Assembly: GCF_028285565.1 (NCBI RefSeq)
Contig: NZ_JANQOY010000092.1
Coordinates: 1-44,019, forward strand
Length of the DNA stretch: 44,019 nucleotides
Source: Acaryochloris sp. IP29b_bin.148
GTDB lineage: Bacteria > Cyanobacteriota > Cyanobacteriia > Thermosynechococcales > Thermosynechococcaceae
Direction of reading: 5' to 3'
Part shown: positions 32,457 through 41,526 of the stretch, piece after piece
How positions within the stretch are numbered: position 1 is the first letter of the stretch
Layout of the letters: each line of letters begins with the position of its first letter
The notes under the pieces: generated by a model
Seen by the model: the letters and a program-made list of their open reading frames with translations, nothing else
Told to the model about the DNA's origin: nothing
Databases searched by the model: none
Made by a program: the position numbers and the translations under genes

Positions 32457-35147
32457 ATGACTCACGATACACCAAAGTCCCAAAGACTCCCAAGGAAGGC
32501 TGGCCCTCTGGCCATTGCCGCTCTTTTAGCCGGTGGTCTTCTCCAGCCTCTTCTTCCTGCCTTCGCGGCTGGAACCCCTGCTGGCAGCAATATCTCTAAC
32601 ACTGCCACTGCTACTTATAATGACGGCAATGGGACTGACATTGAAGCAACATCCAATACTGTCAGTATTGAAGTTGCTGAAGTTGCAGGTTTAACCGTTC
32701 AGCCTTCAGGTTTTAACGATCTGGATGGCGGCGCAGTTCAAGCGGGTGACGTTCTTGAATATGACTTTCAAGTTACTAACGTTGGTAATGCAGACACAGA
32801 CATCTCTATCCCTGGCGTAGATGACTTAAACGACCCTGCTAACTCAAAGACTGAAAACTTTACTGTCACAGCTATCGAAGTTTATGATAGTGCTGGCAAC
32901 CTCATTGGCACAATTAATCCTGGTGATGATCCACAACAGCTCGTAGCTGATCTGGGCTTTGATCCTGATACCGACCCACTTACAGCTTGGCCCGCAGATG
33001 ATTTTATTACAGTTCGAGTCATCGGTACCCCTGCTGCGGGTACCCGAGCAAATGATCCTGTTGGCGTAACCTTGGGTGATACTGGGGATAACACTGGTGA
33101 AGGGAATAGCCAGAACCAACCCGACGACAACGATCCCATCAATGGTGACACAACACCCTTAGACATTGACTTGCGTACCGTTAACTTTGGTCCTGAGACT
33201 CCTGTTAATGGTGAACGTGAAGCGGCTGCTGGCCAGAGTATTCCTTTTGCCAGTTCTGAAACACCTGTAGCCTTAGCTCAAGTTGAAAAGGTCGCTTCTT
33301 TAGCACCCGGTGACACTGCTGATGCAGATGATGACTTAATTACCTATGGCTTGAGCCTGACGGTAGAAGATACATCTCCCAATGCTGCCTTTGAACCTGC
33401 AGACTTGGCTGGTACATCTATTTCAGTCAATGACACTACAGCCACTCATATTTTAGTCTCAGATGCTATTCCTGAGGGCACAAGCTTGAATGCTGAGCCT
33501 ACGGGGTCTGGTGGCTGGATTCCAGTTTACACGAGCGATGATTTGACGGGGGTTAATGCAACCCCTGCTCTTGCTGCGGATTGGTATACAGATGTAGCTG
33601 ATGCGGGTGGTGTTGGTGCCGTAACCCGGATTGGTTTTATCTTTACTGCTAATGCCACCCTTGCACCGGGTACAACTTCTCCAGCTCTCAATTTCACGGT
33701 GATCACGGATGATCTAAATCCAGCAGGTGGCCAGGTTGCCAACATTGCTCAGGCCTTTGGTACAACCGATGGCGATCCAAATGCTGAGATTGTTTACGAT
33801 GAATCGGGTGACAGCAATCCCAACAACTTCAATGATGATGGGACACCCCCAGCGGAGACAGGTCCTAACGCAGATCCCAATCCTACAGGCACCAACTATG
33901 ATCCTAACGAGGACGACGGTGTTGCCGACCCCTCTGAAGATGGAACTGACATAGACGGTGACAACACTGGTGAAGGCCCCAAAGGTGAGGACAATGTCGT
34001 CAATATTGGAATCTCTGCAGGTCCAGACGAACTATCCAATGGCCCCAATGGTGATCCTGCTGCTATTGGTCCTACAGATAGCAATGATGACTTCACGAAC
34101 CTCTCAACAGATGTTCCAGCAGGTTTAGATGACGATGATCTAATTCCGGCACCGGGTACAAATGGCGCATTCTTAGAACCTGTTCTATTTTCAAACACGG
34201 TTCAGAATCCCAACACCAGTGGCTTTATCCAGGACGTCACTATCGAGCCCATTTCACCAACGCAGGCTCAAGATAATGATGAGAGTGCTTTAGAAGGGCT
34301 GTACGGTGAAAATAGTGACATTCCTAATGGGACCAGGGTTACCATTGATTATGACCCCGATCAGGATGGCGATCTTGATGCTACAGATGGAGATGAGCAA
34401 CAAGCTGTTTACATCTATAACGGCACGATCTTTGAACTCGATCCAACTGTCGTTGGTAACGCTCCTGTTAATGTTGGACAACTCGATGCAGGTGAAATCG
34501 AGAACTATAACGTCACAGTAGAGCTTCCAGGCGGCACAGTCACACCACTAGATGAGATCCCAATTCCTATCGTCGCCTTCCCTGATGACGATCCTGAGAA
34601 TGATGGAGATGGTACTCCAGGTTCCCCTGGTACTCGTGGATTCATTGACGAAACCACTAACAACATCACCATTAACCGAGTGTACACCGGCTTTATGGAG
34701 TTAGTGAAACAGGCCCGCATCCTGGAAGCAGATGGATTCACTGAGGTTGAAGGTTGGACATCCAATATCACTGAAGATATTGAGCCTGGCCAGTTTATCG
34801 AGTACCGCATCTCTTACCAAAACATCTCTTCTCCGGAAGTGGGTTCTGGCAACGTTGGCTTAACGGCTTTTGACTTCCGAATCATTGAAGATGGTAATGA
34901 TGCCACCGTCAATGCAGATGGCGAGCCTGGTAACACTTGGGCTGCACTAACGACCCACCAACAGAACACTGCGGCTGACCGAGGTACGGTGGACTACTTC
35001 TCCACGAGTGATGACTTGACTAATGACGATGTCCTGATCTCTTCCGATCCACTGGATGGGACTAGGGTTGATGCTTACAGAAATAACGTTGGCATCGTTG
35101 ACCCCCAAGAGAGTGGTCAGTTCCAATTCCGTCGCGTCGTTGACTAA
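32457..35147 (+). CDS. Large exported DUF11-like surface protein
   Basis: About 896 residues with a signal peptide (GPLAIAALLAGGLLQPLLPAFA, cleavage near AFAA). The mature protein is strongly acidic, rich in Asp, Asn, Thr, Gly and Pro, with stretches like DGDNTGEG and DPNPTGTNYDPNEDDG that may bind Ca2+. Domains resemble the DUF11/conserved-repeat type (for example GDVLEYDFQVTNVGNADTD and PGQFIEYRISYQNIS). There is no C-terminal anchor, sorting motif or barrel, so attachment would need partners. Start ATG 32457 is chosen for the signal peptide; ATG 32406 adds 17 residues. First gene of the surface cluster. Confidence 0.75.
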   Translation: MTHDTPKSQRLPRKAGPLAIAALLAGGLLQPLLPAFAAGTPAGSNISNTATATYNDGNGTDIEATSNTVSIEVAEVAGLTVQPSGFNDLDGGAVQAGDVLEYDFQVTNVGNADTDISIPGVDDLNDPANSKTENFTVTAIEVYDSAGNLIGTINPGDDPQQLVADLGFDPDTDPLTAWPADDFITVRVIGTPAAGTRANDPVGVTLGDTGDNTGEGNSQNQPDDNDPINGDTTPLDIDLRTVNFGPETPVNGEREAAAGQSIPFASSETPVALAQVEKVASLAPGDTADADDDLITYGLSLTVEDTSPNAAFEPADLAGTSISVNDTTATHILVSDAIPEGTSLNAEPTGSGGWIPVYTSDDLTGVNATPALAADWYTDVADAGGVGAVTRIGFIFTANATLAPGTTSPALNFTVITDDLNPAGGQVANIAQAFGTTDGDPNAEIVYDESGDSNPNNFNDDGTPPAETGPNADPNPTGTNYDPNEDDGVADPSEDGTDIDGDNTGEGPKGEDNVVNIGISAGPDELSNGPNGDPAAIGPTDSNDDFTNLSTDVPAGLDDDDLIPAPGTNGAFLEPVLFSNTVQNPNTSGFIQDVTIEPISPTQAQDNDESALEGLYGENSDIPNGTRVTIDYDPDQDGDLDATDGDEQQAVYIYNGTIFELDPTVVGNAPVNVGQLDAGEIENYNVTVELPGGTVTPLDEIPIPIVAFPDDDPENDGDGTPGSPGTRGFIDETTNNITINRVYTGFMELVKQARILEADGFTEVEGWTSNITEDIEPGQFIEYRISYQNISSPEVGSGNVGLTAFDFRIIEDGNDATVNADGEPGNTWAALTTHQQNTAADRGTVDYFSTSDDLTNDDVLISSDPLDGTRVDAYRNNVGIVDPQESGQFQFRRVVD

Positions 35148-35156
35148 TGTCGCTGG

Positions 35157-35192
35157 GGCAATGGGTAAAGTGACTCGGCTTTGCCCATTGCC
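35157..35192 (+). terminator. Strong hairpin after the first surface gene
   Basis: GGCAATGGGTAAAG pairs with CTTTGCCCATTGCC (one wobble) around an eight-base loop, nine bases after the stop codon. The T-run is weak, so it may be partial termination or mRNA end protection between genes 1 and 2. Confidence 0.6.
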
Positions 35193-35254
35193 ACCTCTCT
35201 TACACATTATTTCCTACTTATTTTAGTTCTAGAATGCATTGAGGTTTTTTGAAC

Positions 35255-35815
35255 ATGAAACGTCGTTTATCCCTGGGCCTTGGAGTATTGGCTATCGCTG
35301 TTGCGGTTCCCTTTGTCAGCAGCACCTCCGTTTTAGCGAACCTGCAGGAAGCGGGTGAAGCCCTTGTCCAAAACATTCTGCAGCCGCAGGTCAAACTCGT
35401 CTTAGGTGCCGAGAAGCAAGTAATCACAATTAACGCCGAAGGCGAAGAAGTGATTTCCTGGGAAGCCCTTGAAGGGCAAGTCTCCGTTCAGCCTGGAGAT
35501 GTGATTCGCTACACATTAAATAGTGAAAATGGTGGCGACAATCCTGCTAATAGCTTAGTGGTCACTCAGCCCGTTCCTGAGCAAACTGCTTATCTTGCTG
35601 ACTCTGCTCGTGCCAATGGTGCAGCATTGACCTACAGCATCGATGGTGGTGAGACTTACTCTGCCCAGCCGATGATTGAGGAAACTCAGCCTGATGGTTC
35701 CGTCAAGATGGTTCCTGCTCCTGCTGAAATGTACAGCCATGTCCGTTGGGACTACAGCGAAACACTTCAGCCCATGGCTCAGGTTCAAGCTGTTTACGAA
35801 GTAACCGTCCAATAA
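35255..35815 (+). CDS. Small exported DUF11-like protein
   Basis: About 186 residues with a signal peptide (RLSLGLGVLAIAVAVPFVSSTSVLA). The mature part is one DUF11-like beta domain: VQPGDVIRYTLNSENGGDNPANSLVVTQPVPEQTAYL, then YSIDGGETYSAQPMI and HVRWDYSETLQPMAQVQAVYEVTV. Single-domain proteins of this type accompany larger DUF11 proteins as subunits or adaptors, which is inference here. Start ATG 35255 follows TTGAGG; a TTG six bases earlier is unlikely. The gene ends with an intrinsic terminator-like hairpin. Confidence 0.8.
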   Translation: MKRRLSLGLGVLAIAVAVPFVSSTSVLANLQEAGEALVQNILQPQVKLVLGAEKQVITINAEGEEVISWEALEGQVSVQPGDVIRYTLNSENGGDNPANSLVVTQPVPEQTAYLADSARANGAALTYSIDGGETYSAQPMIEETQPDGSVKMVPAPAEMYSHVRWDYSETLQPMAQVQAVYEVTVQ

Positions 35816-35821
35816 TTCTGT

Positions 35822-35850
35822 GCAGGAAGGGGCTGCTCCTTCCTGCTTTC
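35822..35850 (+). terminator. Intrinsic terminator after the small DUF11 gene
   Basis: GCAGGAAGG and CCTTCCTGC pair perfectly around GGCTGCT, followed by TTTCTT. It suggests the first two surface genes form a transcript separate from the next three. Confidence 0.7.
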
Positions 35851-36037
35851 TTAACTCACCTATACTGCACCGTGCTGTTTTCAGGCGTGTATCAAGGCCT
35901 GACAGGGATCGTGCGCCCAAAATCTTCCCTTAAGTTGTCGACTAATTGCTGTTCTCTAGACCGATGCGCCCCCCTCTAGAGACCTTAGCTGCCCCCCTCC
36001 CTTTCTACCAATGACTGATCCAGAGGAGTCCACCACC

Positions 36038-37570
36038 GTGAGACCACTTCCCCAAAAGTTGATACCTCGCCCCCGTGCAGCGTGGCGATATGCAGCAGCT
36101 ATCACTTTATTACTTCCACAGCTATTCTCTGGGGTCGCGATAGCCCAGGAATCAGAGCCTGAAACCTTTTTGCTGGATAATATTGCCCGCTACAGCTATT
36201 TTACTCAGCGTGATGGGGGCACCCTGATTGAAGGGGTGACCAATGATTTACAAACGCCTCTGGACACTTCTCTAACTGATCCGCGGGGACAAATTTTAGG
36301 ATGTGGAGGGCAAGTCCTCGATAACTACTCAGGATTTACAGTTGGGTTGTATAGCCCTGCTGGCCCGACACAATCTGAACTAGGGAGCCTGATTGCTTTA
36401 ACTCCAACTGAAGTTCCTGATATCCCTGGCAATAATATTCCCTTGGGAATTAGTCCCAACACCACGAATCTAAATCCCTTCCCGCTTTCTAATGCAAGTG
36501 AGGGAACCTATAGCTTCCTACTCGATCCGTCGCGAGGTCAGCTCTCTGTGGGTAGCACCTTTATCTTGGTTGTCGATCCACCGGAAGGGTCTATCTATAA
36601 CCAACGTCGCGTTCGGATCCGGCTGACCCAAATCACCGACACCGATAATCGCTTGTTGGTAACCTACCAGGCTACCTCTTTAGACGGTTTGCCCATCGCT
36701 GCGGGGGCAGTCACTGACTTTGAGGAAACAGCCACCACATTATTTACCACAGTTCGGGATGCGGACAATATTCCCCTACAGTTACTGGCCATTAATTTCT
36801 CCTCAACCCTGTGTCAGCTCAATCAAATCGAAATTAGCAAGTCTGGCGATCGCGCGAACGCTGCCCCGGGTGATACGGTCATTTACCGACTGACTATTCG
36901 CAACCGCTCTGATGGAGACCTCGATACACTCACCATTCAGGATGTCCTCCCTGCTGGATTCAAACTGCTGCCCAGCTCTGTTAGAGGCATCATCAGTGAG
37001 ACAGCTGTTCCCATTTCAGTGGAAGGAGAGGGACTGAATTTAACCTTAAGAACCAATGCAGTCCTGCCCAGAGAGGGGGTTCTCAATATTGCTTATGCCG
37101 CCCAATTGACCCCAGATGCAATTAGAGGGGATGGCAGAAACTCGGCAACCGTTGAAGGAGCCCGAGTCGACAATGACCTAGAGGTTCGGGATGGTCCTGC
37201 AGTGCATCGGGTTCGGGTCAACCCTGGCATTCTCACGGATTGCGGCAACGTTTTAGGCCGGGTGTTTGTAGACAAAAACTTTGATGGTGAACAACAGCTC
37301 GGAGAGCCGGGTATCCCCAACGCCGTGGTGTGGATGGATGATGGCAACCGAATTACTACAGATGAAAATGGCTTATTCCATGTCAAATGCGTGCTCCCTG
37401 GTGCTCGCACTGGCGCTTTAGATTTAACGACTCTACCAGGCTATACCTTAGCGCCCAACTTACACTTTGCAGAGCGAAATAGCCCCTCGCGGCTAGTCCG
37501 GCTTTCACCTGGTGGCACGGTCCGCATGAATTTTGGCGTTACTCCCACATTCCAAGAGGAGGCCAAATAA
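36038..37570 (+). CDS. Exported DUF11 and SdrD_B-like protein
   Basis: About 510 residues. After the signal segment (YAAAITLLLPQLFSGVAIA) come a region with Cys residues (GQILGCGGQVLD, SSTLCQLNQ), a DUF11 domain (ISKSGDRANAAPGDTVIYRLTIRNRSDG) and a C-terminal SdrD_B-like domain (GRVFVDKNFDGEQQLGEPGIPNAVVWMDDG, ITTDENGLFHVKCV). SdrD_B-type domains bind Ca2+ and stiffen surface proteins in other bacteria. GTG 36038 is chosen because AGAGGAG lies nine bases upstream; ATG 36011 has no ribosome site. The stop overlaps the start of the barrel gene (TAATG), so the two are coupled. Confidence 0.78.
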   Translation: MRPLPQKLIPRPRAAWRYAAAITLLLPQLFSGVAIAQESEPETFLLDNIARYSYFTQRDGGTLIEGVTNDLQTPLDTSLTDPRGQILGCGGQVLDNYSGFTVGLYSPAGPTQSELGSLIALTPTEVPDIPGNNIPLGISPNTTNLNPFPLSNASEGTYSFLLDPSRGQLSVGSTFILVVDPPEGSIYNQRRVRIRLTQITDTDNRLLVTYQATSLDGLPIAAGAVTDFEETATTLFTTVRDADNIPLQLLAINFSSTLCQLNQIEISKSGDRANAAPGDTVIYRLTIRNRSDGDLDTLTIQDVLPAGFKLLPSSVRGIISETAVPISVEGEGLNLTLRTNAVLPREGVLNIAYAAQLTPDAIRGDGRNSATVEGARVDNDLEVRDGPAVHRVRVNPGILTDCGNVLGRVFVDKNFDGEQQLGEPGIPNAVVWMDDGNRITTDENGLFHVKCVLPGARTGALDLTTLPGYTLAPNLHFAERNSPSRLVRLSPGGTVRMNFGVTPTFQEEAK

Positions 37571-40500
37571 TGAAACGCTATACTCAAATATTTCAGGCTA
37601 GTCTTTTTGGACTAATCGCTAGCAGCGTAACATTCACACCGAACCTTGTTAATGCTCAGGCGCTTGCAGAAAAAACTCAGCGGCGAGAACAGCTCACCAA
37701 CGAGGTGTCGGAAGCAGAGCCTATATCAGAAGCAGAATCTGCAGCAATAGATGCTCCCGCTCAGACAGTGGAAGCTCCGGCTGCAGAGAAGTCAGAGGCG
37801 GTATTGCCAACAACCCCATCTGCCCAGGAGGCCCCCACGGCTGCTAAGGCTGTGCCGGAAGTGGTCAGTCCAGAGGTAGCTCAAGCAGCCACTAAGACTC
37901 GTCAAGCGGTTACGACCGAAAAAACAGCCCAGCCCGTTGAGGCGGATAAGTTGGCTGAGGTCGCTCCCCCACGGAGCCTAGCTCAAGAGGTCGTTTCTTC
38001 TAAGATCATTCAGACACAGGACATTATTGAACAACCTCAAGCTTCTCCTGTTACCCAGGAGTCTGAGAGCACTCCTGTTGCTCCTAATGCCTCAGGTATT
38101 TCTATCCTGACACCGGTAACTGGCTCGGTTGTGGATAAACCTGCTGTCACCGTCATTATTGAATATGGTACTGATCAATCCGTTGAGCTTCGTGTTAATG
38201 GCAAGGCTGTAGATAAAGCCCAAGTGGGTCGAACCGCGACCAACTCTGAGACTCAGCGGGTCCGCCAAACCTGGTACGGGGTTATTCTTAGCTCTGGTGT
38301 TAACACCATTAGTGTGAATGAAGTTGGCCAAGCGGCAGCTACCAGTATCCAGGTCGAAGTGCCCGGAGAACCCGCTCAGCTGAAAGTGCAGACGGCTGAA
38401 AGCAAAGTTCCCGCGGATGGTCGTTCTACGGCTAAGGTTCAAGGATTCCTACTAGATGAAAATGGCAACCAGTCTAATTGGGATGCCACGGTGACACTGG
38501 AAGCCACGGACGGAGAGTTCGTTGGTGCTGATAGTAAACCCGATGTTCCTGGTTTTCAGGTGGAAGCGATTGATGGTCAATTTACCGCTGATTTACAGTC
38601 CAGCATTAATGCGGGTTTAGTCCGCATTCGGGCAACCGCGAGTGATCTAGAGGCCTTTCACCAGTTTCAATTTGCTACACCGATTCGTCCTTCTGGTTTA
38701 TTAACAGGAGTTGTCGATGTTCGAATTGGCCGTCGAGGCACAGACTTCTATGATAGTTTCCGCGAGTTTCTGCCCTTGGATCAGGATAATAGTTATGACG
38801 TAGATGTTCGGTCCCAAGCCTTTGGTATTACCTCAATTGGCGATTGGTTATTAACTGGAGCCTACAATAGTGAGCGCCCCCTTAACGAAGACTGTACTGG
38901 GGAAGCCAGCCTGTTCAAAGCATCGGGCTCGGATTGTGACTACAACAATTACACTACCTACGGTGATAACTCCATTACGGATGTGACGGCACCTTCCACT
39001 GACAATATCTTTGTCCGACTCGAACGGACCTCCCCTGTTCCCGGTGCGGGTAGTGATTACTTTATGTGGGGCGATTACCATACCGAGGAATTTTCCCGCT
39101 CCTCTCAGTTGTTTACAGCAACGAATCGGACGCTGCATGGGTTCAAAGGCAATTTCAATATTGGTAACCTGCAACTGACGGCGGCCTATGGGAACAACAA
39201 TGACGGGTTTCAACGGGACACCATTGCGCCCGATGGCACCAGTGGGTTTTATTTCCTCTCTCGTCGATTACTGATTCCTGGGAGTGAACAAGTTTTCTTG
39301 GAGTTGGAAGAGCTCAACCGTCCAGGTACGGTCCTTAAGCGCGAGCGTCTGACTCGGGGCGCAGACTATCAGATCGATTATGATCGCGGCACTTTAAAGT
39401 TTGAGCGTCCTATTCTCAGAACCGATGTCGATGAACAAGGATATGTCTTAGTTCGCCGCATTGTCACCACTTACCAGTTTGAAGGGGAGAATGCTGATAC
39501 CGATACAATCGCAGGACGCGCCCAGTACACCTTTTCACGAACGCTGGATCAAGAGAGCTGGATTGGTGCCACCTATTTCCGTGAAGACCGAGGCAGCCAA
39601 GACTTTGAACTGTACGGTGCCGATGCCCTCGTTTCCTTTGGCAAGAATAATCGCCTGATTGCCGAATATGCCCACTCCAATAATTCTCTGGATTTCACTC
39701 AGGGGGTCAGTGGGAACGCCTACCGAGTAGAGGTAGAAGCCAATCCCATTGAGAATTTAACGGGTCGAGCTTACTTCAAATGGGCGGATGAAGGATTCTC
39801 TAACAACGCCACTACGAGCTTTGTCCCCGGCCAAACGCGCTACGGCGCTGAGATTCTAGCGACCGTTGCCAAAAATACACGATTGCGGGCCAGTTATGAC
39901 CACGAAGATAACTTTGGAGTTGCACCTCGGCCTTTGGATGATTTTGAAGCGCTGATTCAACCCGGTTTTGCCCCCACTCCTGGCAGCGTGGTGGATAACT
40001 CTTTGACCACGATCACCGCCGGGATTCAGCAGCGAATTGGTCCAGCGGATGTGGGATTAGATTACGTCCACCGCGATCGCACGGATCGAATCACGGGCAA
40101 AACCACGAATTCTGATCAGCTTCGCAGTTCGCTAACGGTTCCTCTAACTAGAAACCTCACCTTGCGGGCTCAGAATGACCTGACCCTATCGTCAGATGTG
40201 GATCCGCTCTATCCCAATCGCACCTTAGTAGGTTTGGAATGGCAGGTGCATCCCGGTATTGTGGTGGGCTTGAATAATACCTACCTCACGGGGGGCGAGT
40301 TTGAAGATGACCTGATCACCAGCCTTGACATCACGGGTCAACATACTTTCTCCACCGATACCACCCTCCGAGGATCGCTCGCGATGACGGAAGGGTTCGG
40401 CATGGCAGGCTATTTTGGGATTGATCAGGGTTTAACGATTGCGCCGGGGCTACGTGCAGACTTTTCTTACGAGCATGTCTTTAATAACTCCTTAAGACGA

Positions 40501-41463
40501 ACCGCAGCCAGCCAGCAAATTGCCCAACCCTTTGCTGTTGGGGCTGGTGCCTCTGCCTTAGGACTCACCTCTGGGAACAGCTTTAGCGTCGGTTTGGCCT
40601 ATACCAACAACCCGGATTTTCAAGCGAGTGCTCGATTTGAGTATAGCGATACCTCCACAGGCTCCAATACTGTGCTGACGGCCAATGCGCTTGGACGCGC
40701 TACTCGAGACCTGACGGTGCTGGCTCAGTATCAGCAAGCCAGTGCCTCTAATCAGACCCTGTCGGCTCTCGGCACCAGCCGGGATGTGAAATTGGGGCTG
40801 GCCTATCGTAATCCTGACAGCGATAAGCTTAATGCTTTATTGCGCTACGAATACCGTGAAAATCCGGCAACGATTCCCGACACAATTTTGTTTGGGAGTG
40901 GGACAGGCAGTGTGGATCATTTACTAGCGGCAGAAGCGATCTATGCACCGAACTGGCGCTGGGAACTCTACGGTAAGTTCGCTTGGCGACATAGCAAATC
41001 CTTCCTGGCTCAAGATTTGGTAGGAACCAGCAGCATTTCCCTGGCCCAACTCCGAGCCACCTATCGCCTAGGCTACCGCTGGGATATTGGCGGCGAGGTG
41101 CGTTGGATTCGCCAAAACAGCACAGGTTTCAATGAGGTTGGGGCTTCTGCTGAAGTGGGCTATTACCTCAACCCCAATGTACGGTTGGCAGCGGGGTATG
41201 CCTTTGGTGATGTGAGCGATCGCGACTTAGGCAACTCGCGGTCGGCAAGTGGTCCGTTCTTTGGCATCACTCTGAAGTTAGATAATAACTTGTTTAAGGA
41301 TTTTGGGTTTGGTAATGAAGTGGCTCCTCCTCAACAACAGGAGTCTTCTACCACAGCGGATAAAGGGAAAGATAATGCCCAACAGGCCAAGACGAAGGTG
41401 AACCGCAAATCCACTGTTCCTGTTTCACAACAAACGTCCTCTAGTCCTTCGCCGAAGGACTAG
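37570..41463 (+). CDS. Predicted outer-membrane beta-barrel with Ig-like domains
   Basis: 1297 residues: signal peptide (ending near NLVNAQA); a Glu/Ala/Pro-rich disordered linker (about 32-175) long enough to cross the periplasm; an Ig-like domain (about 176-250); an invasin-like Ig domain (KVPADGRSTAKVQGFLLDENGNQS); then many amphipathic strands to about 1240, ending GPFFGITLKLDNNLF. The segment ELEELNRPGTVLKRERL...RGADYQIDYDRGTLKFERP is a motif I recall from large barrels with attached surface domains. A 55-residue polar tail (QQQESSTT...PSPKD) follows the last strand, unlike usual barrels that end in an aromatic. SD GAGGAGG precedes it. Function unknown; exporter or anchor is inferred. 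Confidence 0.75.
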   Translation: MKRYTQIFQASLFGLIASSVTFTPNLVNAQALAEKTQRREQLTNEVSEAEPISEAESAAIDAPAQTVEAPAAEKSEAVLPTTPSAQEAPTAAKAVPEVVSPEVAQAATKTRQAVTTEKTAQPVEADKLAEVAPPRSLAQEVVSSKIIQTQDIIEQPQASPVTQESESTPVAPNASGISILTPVTGSVVDKPAVTVIIEYGTDQSVELRVNGKAVDKAQVGRTATNSETQRVRQTWYGVILSSGVNTISVNEVGQAAATSIQVEVPGEPAQLKVQTAESKVPADGRSTAKVQGFLLDENGNQSNWDATVTLEATDGEFVGADSKPDVPGFQVEAIDGQFTADLQSSINAGLVRIRATASDLEAFHQFQFATPIRPSGLLTGVVDVRIGRRGTDFYDSFREFLPLDQDNSYDVDVRSQAFGITSIGDWLLTGAYNSERPLNEDCTGEASLFKASGSDCDYNNYTTYGDNSITDVTAPSTDNIFVRLERTSPVPGAGSDYFMWGDYHTEEFSRSSQLFTATNRTLHGFKGNFNIGNLQLTAAYGNNNDGFQRDTIAPDGTSGFYFLSRRLLIPGSEQVFLELEELNRPGTVLKRERLTRGADYQIDYDRGTLKFERPILRTDVDEQGYVLVRRIVTTYQFEGENADTDTIAGRAQYTFSRTLDQESWIGATYFREDRGSQDFELYGADALVSFGKNNRLIAEYAHSNNSLDFTQGVSGNAYRVEVEANPIENLTGRAYFKWADEGFSNNATTSFVPGQTRYGAEILATVAKNTRLRASYDHEDNFGVAPRPLDDFEALIQPGFAPTPGSVVDNSLTTITAGIQQRIGPADVGLDYVHRDRTDRITGKTTNSDQLRSSLTVPLTRNLTLRAQNDLTLSSDVDPLYPNRTLVGLEWQVHPGIVVGLNNTYLTGGEFEDDLITSLDITGQHTFSTDTTLRGSLAMTEGFGMAGYFGIDQGLTIAPGLRADFSYEHVFNNSLRRTAASQQIAQPFAVGAGASALGLTSGNSFSVGLAYTNNPDFQASARFEYSDTSTGSNTVLTANALGRATRDLTVLAQYQQASASNQTLSALGTSRDVKLGLAYRNPDSDKLNALLRYEYRENPATIPDTILFGSGTGSVDHLLAAEAIYAPNWRWELYGKFAWRHSKSFLAQDLVGTSSISLAQLRATYRLGYRWDIGGEVRWIRQNSTGFNEVGASAEVGYYLNPNVRLAAGYAFGDVSDRDLGNSRSASGPFFGITLKLDNNLFKDFGFGNEVAPPQQQESSTTADKGKDNAQQAKTKVNRKSTVPVSQQTSSSPSPKD
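41441..41463 (+). terminator. Hairpin containing the stop codon of the barrel gene
   Basis: CTAGTCCTT and AAGGACTAG pair perfectly around CGCCG, and the TAG stop is the last three bases of the stem. Only a short T-rich stretch follows, so strength is uncertain. It could reduce readthrough into the beta-helix gene 63 bases downstream. Confidence 0.45.
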
Positions 41464-41526
41464 TCTTAAGGACACCTTGACCCACTGCTCCATTGATTCC
41501 CCATGAGTGATTATCGAGAAGGAAAC

